NCBI GenBank assembly: GCA_029379385.1 | Contig: CM055612.1 | Location: 3,968,001-4,032,000 of the forward strand | Direction: 5' to 3' | Length of the DNA: 64,000 bases | From: Quillaja saponaria | Lineage: Eukaryota > Streptophyta > Magnoliopsida > Fabales > Quillajaceae | In this document: positions 11,740-25,654 of the stretch, piece after piece | How positions within the stretch are numbered: position 1 is the stretch's first letter | Layout of the letters: each line of letters begins with the position of its first letter | Position numbers and translations under genes: made by a program | The notes under the pieces: generated by a model | Databases searched by the model: none | The model's input: only the letters and a program-made list of their open reading frames with translations | What the model was told of the DNA's origin: nothing

Positions 11740-12392
11740 CTAAGGTGGTATGACAGAGCAAAGCTCAATAGAACCATAATGAAGCAATTCTTCTATCATT
11801 TGCTCTATATGATCTTCTTCAAGAGGCTTGAACTGCAGAGCGTTTTCCACTTTAACCTTCTTGACAACCCAATTTGACTCTGCTTCTTGCTCTGCCATTA
11901 GTCTCTTCTCTGGAAATTGGGTATTTGTTTCAATAGGGTTCCCTACAATGTTGTTTGCAGCAATAACATCATTTGAAGGTACTCTTTGAGCCTCTTGTAA
12001 TGATGGTTTAGTCATTTGCAGAGAAGCCATATAGCACCTATGCAATTTAGCTGTCAAAGTTGCAGATAGAAGCTTTGAAGCTGATGATTGAGAGGCATTT
12101 GGGTTGTAAGGAAAATTTGTTCTTGCCCTTGGACCACACATTAGCCTAGCTGCTTCATCATAGGCTCTAGCTGCATCTTCAGCTGTTTCGAAAGTGCCTA
12201 GCCAAATTCTAGTCTTCCTGTACAAAACAGAAACGTTTCGATTAAATTCCAAAATGAGGATCAGAAAGTTACATGAAACGGGCATTGTTGTGGAAAGTGG
12301 CAAACTTACAACAAAGGGTGGCGAATTTCAGAGACCCAAGAGCCCCAATGCCTTTGTCGAACGCCTCGATATCGCTGTTGTGGTCTGGCCAT
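11740..12392 (-). CDS. ERF003: AP2/ERF transcription factor, ERF003-like
   Basis: Nuclear DNA-binding factor with one AP2/ERF domain at the extreme N-terminus. Two exons on minus: 12392-12310 and 12217-11740, joined phase 2, giving 186 residues. Exon 1 encodes [19 protein letters not shown] and VSEIRHPL; exon 2 continues [20 protein letters not shown], then [13 protein letters not shown], which completes the domain. The [12 protein letters not shown] signature and the position of the intron inside the AP2 domain match the ERF003 / SHINE-related group. The conserved block after the domain ([20 protein letters not shown]) and the acidic C-terminus ([20 protein letters not shown]) are also typical. 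GT-AG splice sites are clean and no lesion is seen. Neighbours are spacer and a LINE, so context adds nothing about targets. The assignment to ERF003 rather than a close paralogue is from family memory. Confidence 0.92.
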
Positions 12393-15300
12393 GCTAGTGA
12401 AAAGAAAATTGTTTCTTTCCAAAAGTGTTTGTGAAAATGCCTCCAAGAGCGAGAATAAGAGAGTTGTGGTGCTAACAGGGAGGGAAGGTAGATGGGTTTT
12501 TGTAGTTGGGTTTGTTCAGAGGACATAGGGGCTATTTGGAGGACTCTTTTTCTAAGCAATCTGTCATCCAATTTATGAAATGGGACCCACTGATTTTAAA
12601 GGTCCAACCTTCTTTTTTTTCTTCATCTGTTAGTTACCAATAGATTCGTCTCATGTGACTAGGGGGCAAGTTTAGATACTGACCCGAAGATTTAATTTCC
12701 CTCCAGTTTTTCTAAGATCTTTGAACATATCATATCTCATATATATTACCAATTTCTAGTTTGTTTCTTGTGCACAATTTGAAGTAACGTTGGAGTTTCT
12801 GTTCTCTGATTGTTACAAAAGTATCAAATTTCAGACCATGGCCAGTATCATCAAAGGCCAAAATAGCGACCAAATACTGCAACTTGGGCAACTTGGGAGA
12901 TCAATAGTAATACATTCTCCATGCATCAATATCTTGCCAGAGGGAATATGATTGGGTCAATCGTATGTTGGTAGACATCAATTAAAGATTAAAGATTCTT
13001 GGACCATAATAATTACCCTAACATATCAAATCATTTGAACAATCTTCTTCACTGTTATCAGATCATGCAGCAATCAGAACACCCACTATTTTTGGGTATA
13101 ATATGCATCTTTTTCCAAGTGGTTATTTGTAATAGAGCTTTGTTTCATTGTCATGCAAATTGTACAAGAGCAAGAAAAATAGTGAGCAACGGGGGTGAAG
13201 CTTAGGATGCTTCAAAGGGGACCAAAGGCATATGGTGCTTGGTAAGTAAGGACATAAAACATAGCTCATGTTTTCTGATCGTTACTTATGGATGGCCCAT
13301 AGTTTAGTAATACTGTTCACCCACATGTAGATTGTGTTTAAGAAAGATACTTCTGAAAGTTTCTATGTTTTTTAATTGAAACTTTTAGGATTAATATTCT
13401 TTCAGATTGGATAGAATATAAATTTATTAAATGTATCAGTTTGTTGGTGTTGTGTATCAAAACTATGTGTTCAAATCCAGCTTACACATGAGATTTAGAA
13501 GTTTATTGAGAATATTATATAATTCATAAGTCCAATAAACTTCCTACCACAAAAAAATAAAAATGAAGAGAATTTATTATATATGATATGATTTTAATAA
13601 TTTAAGATTAAAACTTACATGATTTTTTTTCTTTTTCAATTTTATACTAACAAAACAATAATAGCTGGTTCTCTTATTTGTAAAAGTCTCATCCTTTTAA
13701 GGTCATGTTGTGCTCGCATGCTTGCTAAGCTTATTTAGGGAGTTACATGAACCAGAGACTATCCTCTGTTTGATAAAACAAACCATATCAAGCTATCAAC
13801 TATTTTTGTTTGATTCTTTCAACTGAAAATAAAAACATAAGTATCGGGCTTTGCACATGTAACTTATACATGATAATAGCATAAGCATCTAAATTTGATT
13901 TCACTTCTATTATTTACATTTTAGTTAAAGATTATAAAATTCATGTCTTACGTTGATTTTTTCAAATAAAATATCAATAAAAAAAGCATTTATAAATTAT
14001 ATATTAAATGTTCATTATATCAACAAGTTTATGATAAAAATTTAAATAAGCTCATACTATATCACTTCTAAATTCAAGCCACAAATTTGCTTGGATTATA
14101 AAGTTTTCTAAAGAAATAAAAAGTTATAAACTTTTGAAACTTAACCCTTGATTTTTTCTTTCTTTGCTGACAGAAAAGAACAGAAGATACTGAAGTGGAA
14201 TTTGAAGACAACAGAACAAAGAGCTTGTTTGTCTATATATATATATTTATTTATTTATTTTTATTTTTTTGGGTTTTGTTTTTGGTTTACAGCTAATGTA
14301 CATAAATCAAGTAGGGATGAATCTAATTAACTAGGGCCCACTCATACATACTGCGTGATATGGGTCCCATAATATAACATGGGTGATCATAGCCCATAAT
14401 GCATAATGCATATTAAATGTTTGATTGTTTGTTTGTGTGAAGATTTAAGCAAAAACCTCTCACGGTTTTATGCCTGCTCATAAACAGAGCAGTCCATGTC
14501 GATGAGTTTTTTGTTTCTCTATCAATTTGTCACATGCAAACATAGGCACAATTCATTGAATTGGACACATAATATGGAATTCTTAGAACATGCAAATTTC
14601 TCTATCAATCTTATAGATTGCTTCCTTGATGTCTTCTTATTTTTTATGTTGCATCCCTGCTTGCATACACACATCCATGTACATCTTTGTCATTTTCTTA
14701 GCTTCTACTATTATATTCTTTTTTTCATTCAGGATATCTATATCATATTAATATCTTTAGGCCATTTCTAGAAATAATCTCAATACAATATTTTTTTTTT
14801 TTTTGGCTAAGATAATATAATTGCAGTTGAATTTATTAGTCTTGACGCGGTTTCTTGCTAAGCAATGTTTTTGTCTTCACAGCTTTCTCTTCCGCACTCC
14901 ATGGGATTTTGCTCAGCATATACTGCCTTACCACTTTTAGCATAGTCTTTGAATTTTGAACAACACCACTTACTCATCATTAACATAAAAACCAATGAAG
15001 ATGATAAATTCTACTTCCATGTGCTTCTTCCTATTTTATCTCAAGTAGAATAGTTTGTTTTATATAAATGGCAATAGTTTAAGGAGATAGAGTTGTGATT
15101 TTAGTTCAACGGACTAAAACTGAAGTGTTAAGACTTTTAGGTTTAAATTTCAAAATGTGGTAGTATATTGTGTCATATGTGAGTTATTTGTTCCTTTGTG
15201 ACTTGTTATGAAGTTGAAATATTGTTCATTGTTAATTGCTAAATTGAGTTATAATATTTTATTTGGTTTGAGGAGTACTCTGTCAATTTTGAATACCCTT

Positions 15301-16246
15301 CATATTGTTGATAAATATAAATATAATAAATTCCATCATCTCTTATCAGCATTTTTTTTTGTCCTCCACAACAGCTATCTAATAGAGGAAAAGTTAATCA
15401 TAAGTACCATCTATTTTAATTACTAGAATAGGAGTATCTAAAAAACTTTGTTATAAAACACCCATTTGTTTATAAGTAACAATTTTAAAAAGAAAATCCA
15501 TAATTATAATTGATCAATAGTTGTCTATGATTTAAAGAGACATTTATAAGGAAACTATAACTTTAGGTAAATTTTGGTAGAAAATTGTAATGTTTATCCA
15601 CTTGTGAGGTACTTTTGAGTTAAAAGTAGAGTTGTTTATCAAATTATTATTGGCCAATGTAGTCAAACTCAAGCACATGGTTGTGTGCCAATTAGAACTT
15701 ATAACTAAGTAACCCATGTGATTTACTAAACACCAAATAATAATCAATTGGGTAAATAATCAACTTCTGCATGCCTTTTGTTTTGGATATGTACGAACGT
15801 GGATAAAATTGTAAAACTTTATATGAAAACACACAACTATCCATGACAATGGACGAGTAATCTCAAATAGTTCTAGCTCATAATAATGTTGTAATTGAAT
15901 TAATACGTTGATTCAATGACATTTTCTATTGAAATGACAGCTTGTGAAGTGGAATTATAAAAAGGGTAAATACTTCTACCTAGAATAGATGGCGATGATT
16001 AAGGAACCAAAGTGTAAAGACAAATAATGGAATTTTGAAATCCATTTCTTCGTGAGTTGATGTCTAGATTAAGACTCCCATTTTCGATAGAGAAATTCAA
16101 ATGTTCCATTTCATGCTAGCTAGGGAACCCCTAGTATTTCTGTTTTATATTTCTCTTTCTAAGAAAAATGAAATGAAAACTAATTCGAATCCAATGTACA
16201 AATTTGAATGCACCATTACTATTTCATTTGATTTGTGTGTGTGTGT
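12393..16246. other. AT-rich spacer; ERF promoter at its left end
   Basis: The first few hundred bases should carry the promoter and leader of the minus-strand ERF gene. The rest is AT-rich with T runs (14805, 15350) and TA-rich stretches, and no gene could be supported. Open frames around 13000, 14148, 14496 and 15208 have biased low-complexity composition and no motif. Confidence 0.5.
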
Positions 16247-18410
16247 TTTTTTTTTTTTTTTTTTTTTTTTTGATAAGAAGGAAAAAATAAACAACCAACA
16301 ACTAGGCACAGGCGACACGACTCTCCCATGCCACCCCAGAGCTATGCTCATCAAGAAGAGGATGGACAACCAAGGGAGGTTGAAGTCATTCACAAAAAGA
16401 ATCTATACCATCTAATATCATGTTTGCTAACTTATCAACTACTCTGAATCTTGGATGAAGATAAATTGGATTGCATCTAGTCCATTATATTAAAGGTGAA
16501 AAAACTAGGATCAAGTTGGCCTTGCTCAAAACCCACCAACAGTAAGCCACTATTGAACAATCCCCCAATGCATGGAAAGCTGTCTCGGCTTGCATGTTGC
16601 AATCCCCACACATCGATGAAACTCCATCAATTCGACTGGCCATTTTTGCTTTAGTTAAGAGGCCATCTTAGGACTAACTTCCACAAAAACACATTGATCC
16701 GAAAAGGTCCATCCTAACGCCAAACTGCTTTCCATGAAGAATACTCCGTATGAACACCACTATGCATGAGAGCCTCATAGGCAAATTTTGTGAAGAAAGT
16801 GCCCTTTCTGGACAGACCCCAAGCTAAGTTGTCTCTACCATGGTCATTCGAAAGAGGCAGCAGAGCCATTATTCTCTCACAAACCTCATGGGGGACGGTA
16901 GCGGTAAGCTTATGTTCATTCCACTCTCCTTCGTTGTTAACAAAATATATCACCATAGTATGCTCATCTTAAACATCCACTAGGCTGGACTGTAGTCCGT
17001 GGAGTGGTCCAAAATCCGGGACCAGCAATCAATCCAAAAACGAGTGGATCAACCGTCGTTCACAATACTCCTTGTGCCATGGAGAATGTTAAGCCAAATA
17101 TCACATAACGTTTTCCACAACCTAGAATCCAAGGGCTTGGGGCAGTGAGGTTGGAAAGGTTTGAGATCACCAAGATACTTTGCTCTTATAACATTTGCAC
17201 ATAGGCTATCTTTATCCATTGGAATCCCCCAAGGCCCCAACTGATTTTCATAAGGAAGGCTTGATTGAATTTACAAAGGACCTCGAGTTTGAAGCCCCCC
17301 TCATGCTTCCTTCTAGTTAGAACATCCTCCCCCCCAAACAAATATGCGACTTAGCTTCGTGAGCTCCTTGCACACTGAAATAGAAAGAGCATTGGACTGC
17401 ATAGACACCGGAATAGCCTCCACTGCAGATTGCACAAGTGTGATCCGGCCCGCCATTGATAAACAATTCATCTTCAACTTGGCTAGTTTGGATTTAACTG
17501 TATCAACTATGTGATGAAAGTGTCGTCTGTTAGTTCGAACATAAATCAATCGAACTCCTAGTTATTTACCTAGGTCCTCTGTCGAATTGAAGTCAGTGAT
17601 GCAGCAATGTCCTTTTTATCACCCAACTTTTCACTCAATTGCTACAATAGAAACGGGTTTTGTTGATGTTGAGATGCTTACCCCGAGGAGGAACCAAACT
17701 CATTCAGAACATCTCTCACTACCCTGGCTTGATCCTTTGTGGCCTCACTGAAAAGCAAAAGATCATCCGCAAACATTAAGTGTGAAACTGAAGGCCCATT
17801 CCTTCTTATTTTCATAGGCTTCCAAGACCCATTCTCACCTCTGTCTGCAATTAAATAGCTCAGTCTCTCCATACAAAGGACAAAGATATATAGAGAGAGT
17901 GGGTTACCCTGATGAATCCCCCTAGAAAGGCTGAAATTATTCGTGGAACTTCCATTCCGAAGAATCTGAAAACTTGTTGAAGTAAGACATCTCATTATCA
18001 CCTCCACCAAACTATGCTCAAGTCCGACTACAGATAAAGTGTCCTTTACAAAATTCCAGTTTAACCCATCGTAGGCTTTCTCAAAGTCTAACTTAATAAC
18101 CATGAACTGTGTCTTTCCTCTCAATGCTCGGATGGAATGGAGGATATCTTGTCTAATCATAATATTGTCTTGAATGAGACGACCTGCCACAAAAAACTCA
18201 CCTAGTTAGGTGCTTACAACTTTAGGCATAATAAGCTTGAGTTTATTTACAATGATCTTAGGCAGCAGCTTGTAAACTACATTGCACAAGCTTATAGGGC
18301 AAAATTGTGTCAAATTGCTAGGATTCTCAACCATCGGGATTACAGTAATGTAGGTTTGGTTCGCATCACTAATGAACCCAAGTTCAAATATCAATCCTTG
18401 ATAAATTTAC
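16247..18410 (-). mobile_element. Decayed, 5'-truncated LINE (non-LTR retrotransposon)
   Basis: On minus the fragments appear in correct LINE order. First comes the fingers region (ENPSNLTQFCPISLCNVVYK, 18340-18206). Next is the reverse-transcriptase palm with motif A (KLDFEKAYDG) and motif C (FADDLLLFSE), about 18190-17678. The thumb/connection region follows (LSMAGRITLVQSAV, about 17549-17313). Last is a zf-RVT region (LSRKGTFF, 16956-16714) with a Cys-x-x-Cys motif and His/Cys spacing around 16550-16640. A 25-base T run at 16247-16271 is the element's poly(A) tail on minus, which fixes the 3' end. Stops and frameshifts separate every fragment. The endonuclease and first ORF are missing, so this is a dead 5'-truncated insertion. 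No target-site duplication was confidently found. Confidence 0.88.
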
Positions 18411-18888
18411 ACATAAAAGAAATGAATGGGTAGTTATGTTATGCCAATTCTATAGCAGGACGTAATTAGATGCTCACCAATCCTGAGCTATGGGTTCTGA
18501 AACCAAGCATTATGGTAGCGAGGCTATCGAAACGAAATCACTGTTGAACCAATTCATTGTTGATTTCTTATTTTTATATTTTTGTAAATTGAAATTATAT
18601 TACAATTAGAATGGACTAAACTTGCAAAGTTAATGGATTGAGCCTCAAACGGCTAATGAAATGAGTGGTTACAAATTATGGGTTTGACATCAAGCAGGCC
18701 TCTCCACACAGCCCAAGCTACAATTAACTGACCCAGGTTTGTCAATTAACCAACTAGATAATACCACGTGTTGTAAATAAAAAATATCCGAAATTTTTTA
18801 TTTTAGTTTCTCCTTACACTTCGCTCTTTGCTCACTGTTTCAGAGTCCCTCGTTACTCGCAGGTTGCAGCCGAACTCAGAAACCGAAA
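18411..18888 (+). promoter_or_regulatory. Upstream region of RPL39, with one G-box
   Basis: About 480 bp between the LINE and the RPL39 start. It contains one CACGTG G-box at 18765-18770 and a pyrimidine-rich stretch (CTCCTTACACTTCGCTC) around 18810-18830, a composition common just upstream of ribosomal protein genes. No clear TATA box. Confidence 0.4.
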
Positions 18889-19226
<338 letters not shown>

Positions 19227-21600
19227 GGTTCTTGCTTTTAAGACTAGTGTTTTAGCTTTTGCAAACATAATGTTAGAGGGGCTTGATGTTTTTGTATCTC
19301 AATTAAAATTATTGTTGGGAACCGCATTCAAGCCTACTTGACTTCTGTGGCTATTGTTTTTTCTTTTCAAGTAATGAGAAGTAATGGGTTGATCCCTTCT
19401 TAAAAAAAATGAAATAAAATAAATTCCTACTCAACCTCTTCATTGCCCTCCATAGTCCATACAAATAGACCCTTAGTTTACTTTTCACTCTCGTGGTACT
19501 TATGTTATTTTTTTCATTTAATATCCTCACTAGTCTTCTATTGATTTTAGACACTCAGTTTATTGCTGGTTTAATGTTAATGAGCTTATTAAAACACGGG
19601 CTCGTTATTGTCTCTAGTTTAAAACACGTTATCATACAATGCTAGTCTTGTTTCAATTGCTATTCAAAGTTGGTGTGTTTTTGTTTATTTTATTACAGTC
19701 ATGTTCATTGGTTTACTTCAACAACTTCAACGATTTTATTAAGTTTTTTTTCTCGTGTTTCAGTAATTGCTTTACTCTGTTTCTTGTTGATCATGTCTAA
19801 GAATATCTTGTTTTTCAATTCGACAATCCCAAGCCATGAACATTGAGCTGCTGAAGTCTATCTTTGAGGAAACTGTTGCAATCATGTTAGGGTCTCACCT
19901 GCATTTTTTTTCTTCTACTTCGTGTTTGTCCATCTTTTATACTAAGTCCAAATTCTGAAATCTCTTTTGAAGCTTTCTTTTTGTAAATGTTTTTAGTGAG
20001 TTAGTTGAATCTCTCAACCTGATCAATATTATTCACAATTAACTTGTACTACCAAAGCATTAGTTGCATGTTTATACTACACTTCTGGTTTTTACATATT
20101 AATTGCATGTATGATTTCTTGGATTTCGTCAGTTTATGTTTTAGTCTGTGATTGAAATGCCAAATCTCTGTATTTAATGATTTTTTTTTCTTTGTTTTCT
20201 AATATTTTGTGCTACTGCATTGTTGTGTGTTATAACACTTTTCAGGCCTAACTCTTCTATCCCATGCTTCGAACATTTCCCTCCCTATTGCTGTGTTGTA
20301 TTATTCTTCTGTTTTCGAATATTGGCTCGTCATTCTCATTCTTCTGAAGTCCTATGAATTAACATTAGCCAGAAAAAATGAACAAAGATTGTCAGCGGAA
20401 AGAAAAATTCAAGCAAACTGTCGGTCCATCCCTAAAATGGCCCCCCCCCCAAAAAAAGGGATGAAATTTCTTTGATCAATAATAGATTTTAAGAATATGA
20501 AATTTACTGAATTAATTATAGTTTGAGGACTTCCATTTGAAGGACTCATTTGTTATTTATTTTTGTACAGTTTGAGACACTTAATAGAAAAATGATGAGT
20601 ATAATCATATGATAATATTTTTTTACATGTTAATTGATTTATTTATTCTCTTCTCCCTATATATACTTTTTCAATATTTACCTGTTTATTTGATTAAATT
20701 CTTAAAATGAATTTTGAAGAGTACCAATAAAAATAATTTTTGTAAGGATTTATAAGTTTGTCTTCATGATGAGTAATGTCAGAAAAAGAAAGGAAAAACA
20801 AATTCATGTCACTATGTCAAGAAAGAAAGAAAAAATTATAAGTCATCTATTGTCATTACTATGCAATTTAAGAATTTTATAAAATAATTAAGAAGATAAA
20901 AAAAGAAAAAGAAAATTACAAGGTAAAAAAGAAAAGAAATTATAATGTGTAAACAAAATATTGTTACTATTTTTTAATGATTATATGCACTAATTTATTT
21001 GATAGAGTATCTTAAATATAAAAAAAATTAAATTAAATACTTATTTTGAAAATGAAATACAAATTTAAATTATTAAATAATAGTTAATTCGGAATTTATT
21101 TAATCATATCCCCTCAACAGCCTGAGCTCAGTAAAGATCAATTTCCGCAAACAATTTACGAGCTCGAGTTAACTACCAATAATATTGCACGAATTTGTGT
21201 AAGGACCATTTTACCCAGCACATGAACTATTATTACAATATTATATCCCTTATCAATTCCCCGAGCTAGAGATACAGCAACAGAGTTTCCGTAAAATCCT
21301 CACGAGTGTTCGTTCTTGTTCTTTCTTTCTGAACATGAAACATTAAACATCAAACATTTGCATCTTTTACAACTAGGTGGCTGAAAAAACGAACCAGCAC
21401 TTCTTCGCAAACATCGTCTTCTCTTTCCGTTTCGGTGAGTTCAATCAAATCTTTATTCATTCACGTCTAACTTTGATCCCATCGCGACCTCAATTCTAAT
21501 TCTATCACAAATCTATCTATCTATGTTGTAGTTCTGGAAATTGGGTTTTGATTTCGCAGATCGATTAATCAAGATTCTGACTTTGCTCAATCTCGGAGTA
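19227..21600. other. Spacer and ASP5 upstream region
   Basis: No gene supported. A run of ten C and seven A lies at 20442-20458. The final 300 bp, up to 21600, is probably the ASP5 leader with a 5' UTR intron (a GTTGTAG acceptor-like site near 21532). An in-frame upstream ATG exists at 21541. Confidence 0.45.
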
Positions 21601-24600
21601 ATGGCTTCGGCAGTGATTTCTATAGCTTCGGCCTCTCCCTCTGCTTCACTGTCTATGCATGACAGTCACAAGGTGCGATCCATTTCTTTGGGGACTATGC
21701 ATTTTCTGTTTGTTTTTCCTCTTTTCTCGTTTGGGTTTTGTTTTGTCGCCAAAGTAAGAGATTTGGATCATGAGTATTAAGTGTTACAGCACCTGGAACT
21801 GCCAAAATTAGAATTTTATTGTGGTTCTACTAATAAGGTTGCTTAAATTGTGTTCTTGAAATTTGAACAGGGGAAGCCGAGGCTTGGAAGTAGAAATTTG
21901 AGCTTTAACAAGGAAGGAAGCAACCCATTTCCAAACATAAAGGTATATAAGAAGCATTTCTTTTGCTTTTGCTTTTGCTTATGCTTAATGCTAGAAAATG
22001 ATTTAATAAATTGCTTCAACAGTGATTTAAATTTAAAAATTCCCCTTTTTATGCTTTTCCAGTTCTATGAGCTTCGAATTTTACCTAACTCTTTGTGTGG
22101 ACAACAATATTGAATTAAGCTAGGAAACAAATGACTTCTATGAAGGTGTCAATGCTGATTACTAACTCTATTATGTATAAAAGAATGCATAAGAAATTGA
22201 GACTATATCTATCGTGGAATTATGTGGCATAAATGGTCTGGTAAAGAATTAATTTGATTTGTACAACAGTTGTTTCTATTTTTCTTCTTTGTTTGCTGCA
22301 ATTAGTTTTGTGTTACTCTTATTTTTGTCCATTTAACCTTTTAAAAAATTCTAGTATTCCTCCTATCTGAAATTTCAGTTAGTTATCATATGCAGTCTTC
22401 TGGTCGGGTATCTATGGTAGCTGCTGTTAATGTGTCTCGATTTGAGGGAATACCAATGGCTCCTCCTGATCCAATTCTGGGAGTTTCTGAGGCATTCAGA
22501 GCAGACACTAATGAAGTGAAGCTCAACCTTGGAGTTGGGGCCTATCGAACAGAAGACCTGCAGCCTTATGTGCTTAATGTTGTTAAGAAGGTCAGTGTCC
22601 GTTTCTGTATGAATCGGAAAACGTATTTAGGAGTGACAGTCTAGGTTTTTTCCTTAGCTTAATCTTGTCAGGTTACATGCTGATAGTTGCTTCTTGCTGA
22701 CAAACTGTATTTAAATAATAAATCAAATTGAGTTGATATCTTAATATTTTCTAGGCAGAGAATCTAATGCTGGAGAGGGGGGAAAACAAAGAGGTATATG
22801 ATATATCCTTCTTTTACGTACCTATAAATGTTGTCTAAAGTCACTGTTATCTCTTAGATTGTTAACTTCAAATTGACTTTCATATGCAGTATCTCCCTAT
22901 TGAGGGTTTGGCTGCTTTTAATAGGGCAACTGCAGAGTTATTATTGGGAGCAGACAACCCAGTACTCAAACAGCAAAGAGTATGTAATGTAGTTGGAATT
23001 TATGCTGTCTGATAATTTCCTTCTTTCATGGTATTTGTTGAAATAGAAATTGCAAATGACCATCCTGGTTATTTATTTCAAATGCTTCCAGGTTGCAACA
23101 GTCCAAGGCCTTTCTGGAACTGGTTCTCTTCGATTAGGTGCAGCTCTAATAGAAAGATATTTTCCTGGAGCAAAAGTTCTGATATCATCTCCTACATGGG
23201 GTATTTTCGTAGTCCTTATTTTGTTACAATTTGATAATTGTAATCGATGGTATTGATACATCGTTGCTCGTGGCACTATGCTGCAGGTAATCATAAGAAT
23301 ATTTTCAATGATGCTAAAGTTCCATGGTCCGAGTACCGGTACTATGATCCTAAGACAGTTGGTTTGGATTTCGAGGGAATGATATCAGACATAAAGGTTA
23401 CATTTTGATCAGAAAGCAAACTATAAACTTTTCTTTATTTTAGTGTTGTTTCAAGATCTCAATTGTTGGGTGACCTAGAGCGTGTATTAGGAGCATGCAA
23501 GATGTGCTTGATATATGCTGGTTCAATTGTCAGTTATGGTTGGTGTATTTAATATATGGTGAAACTGACATGCATTCCCACTATCCAATAGATTAGTTAG
23601 ATTCAGGATATAAATAATATTTTCCTTATCTTTCCTTGTCAATTTATTTTCTTGGCTTTTTCACAGGCAGCACCTGAAGGATCTTTTGTGTTACTTCATG
23701 GATGTGCTCACAACCCAACTGGTATTGATCCAACCCCTGAGCAGTGGGAGAAAATTGCTGACTGTCATTCAAAAGAAGAACCTTATCCCATTTTTTGATG
23801 TTGCCTATCAGGTATTATTTCTGTGAAATACGGATCTAAACTTTTGGTCACGTATTGATATTTGATAACACTAAATTTTGTGAGGAATATTCTGAAATAC
23901 AAACTGATACAGTTGGAAATATTATATCAATGCAGAATGTGAAATAATGCTTGACTGTTAAAAATAGATGTCAAAACAGATTGATGTTGTATCATATTAC
24001 CATCAGCTTCATACGTTGTAACAACATAGATTTTTCATGGCTTCATGTTAATTCTGAACCAGTCAACTACTTTTAGGGATTTGCTAGTGGAAGCCTTGAT
24101 GAGGATGCATCATCTGTGAGATTGTTTGTTGCACGTGGTATGGAGGTGCTGGTTGCTCAGTCATACAGTAAAAATCTGGGTCTTTATGCAGAAAGGGTTG
24201 GAGCAATGAATGTTGTCTCGTCATCAGCAGAAGCGGCAGCAAGGTGTGGTAAATTAATATGCTATGCTCTTAATGTGCACATGGAATAAGAGAATAGAGT
24301 TAGGGATTAATTCAAAAATTATCCTCTGATTTGAAGGCAATACACCTTTTCTTTTTCCGTTGTATAATTCACTACAGGCAAAATGAGGCAGATGGAACCA
24401 GACATTCTTACTGTAGCTCTCAAGGCTGCAAGTGTTTCTACTTTTGGACAATAACTTTGTATAAAGGTCTTGACATGATAGGGTTCTTGCTGGGGTTTCA
24501 TCAAGCAATTATATATAGACACTTATTTTCCTGTGATTTTATGTAGTCATTGCTTCAATTGATTAGACTTTCGAATTAATTAGAAGATGGTTTGATGAAG

Positions 24601-25654
24601 AAGCACAGATGAAATTTTGTTCAGAAGAAATGAGTACAGGGCATGTCTTAACCTGCTGATGTGTATTTATTTGTTACAGGGTAAAGAGCCAACTGAAAAG
24701 GCTTGCCCGGCCAATGTACTCAAATCCTCCTGTTCATGGAGCTAGGATTGTTGCCAATGTTGTTGGCGACCCAACTCTATTCAGTGAATGGAAAGCGGAG
24801 ATGGAAATGATGGCTGGAAGGATTAAGAATGTGAGACAACAGTTATATGATAGCCTTCGTGCAAAAGATAAAAGTGGGAAGGACTGGTCATTTATTCTAA
24901 AACAGATTGGCATGTTCTCCTACACAGGATTGAGTAAGACCCAGGTAAGTTCCTCTGCTCAGGGTTTTGTTTCAACTATCAACTATTTAATCATATACAT
25001 GATTTGTCTATTATGGCATCCTTGGTTCCCAATTTAGTTTGTAATAACTAATTTTAGGATTTTACTCAAGATTTTAGAACTCCTGATTTATAGACAAATT
25101 CTCTGATTTATTACTCAGTAAATTTTAGGATCTTACTCAAGTTTTTTGAACTCCTGAGCAATAGACAAATTCTTGATCTCTTACTCAAGTAATTTCTAGT
25201 GATTAATTAAAAAATTAGTTGATGACATCTCTTCGGTATCTTCTTCAATACATATTACGTGTTCCCATGTAAATTGATCCCAACTTTTCCTTTTTATTAC
25301 AATTCCCACTCCCCAAATCTTTTTAGCTGATTCCATGTTATTTAATATGTTATCGAGTCCATAATTATCTAGACTGTCCAGTCATGAACTTAATCTGTGA
25401 CACATTTATGGAACTTAGATTGGTTGATTATATGCTTTATGAAGTTGCACTATTAGAGTTTAGCATTGAACTTTGATATTTTCAGATTTATAAATGTTTT
25501 CGTCTATTTTTTGTCTGATCAGAGTGATAATATGACAAATAAGTGGCATGTGTACATGACAAAGGATGGGAGGATTTCCTTGGCAGGATTATCATTGGCC
25601 AAATGTGAATATCTTGCGGAGGCTATCATCGATTCCTTCCACAATGTCAACTGA
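21601..25654 (+). CDS. ASP5: Chloroplast aspartate aminotransferase, one frameshift
   Basis: PLP enzyme interconverting aspartate + 2-oxoglutarate and oxaloacetate + glutamate in plastids. Eleven exons: 21601-21672, 21871-21942, 22396-22590, 22755-22793, 22890-22979, 23092-23200, 23287-23396, 23667-23811, 24077-24243, 24680-24944, 25523-25654. Start chosen at [10 protein letters not shown], which opens a Ser-rich transit peptide; an upstream in-frame ATG at 21541 would add 20 residues. Family blocks are [47 protein letters not shown], the PLP-lysine segment [12 protein letters not shown], and [13 protein letters not shown]. Exon 8 has one extra T at 23763, directly after a GAC codon, so translation stops within that exon. 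Without it the frame gives 464 residues, close to the Arabidopsis length. All splice sites and the rest of the frame are intact, so the lesion is very recent or an error. RPL39 upstream and the kinase downstream match conserved gene order. Confidence 0.93.

Noticed and set aside
16247..16271. Poly(T) run considered as a plain low-complexity tract
   Set aside because: Its position immediately 3' of the minus-strand LINE fragments makes it the element's poly(A) tail.
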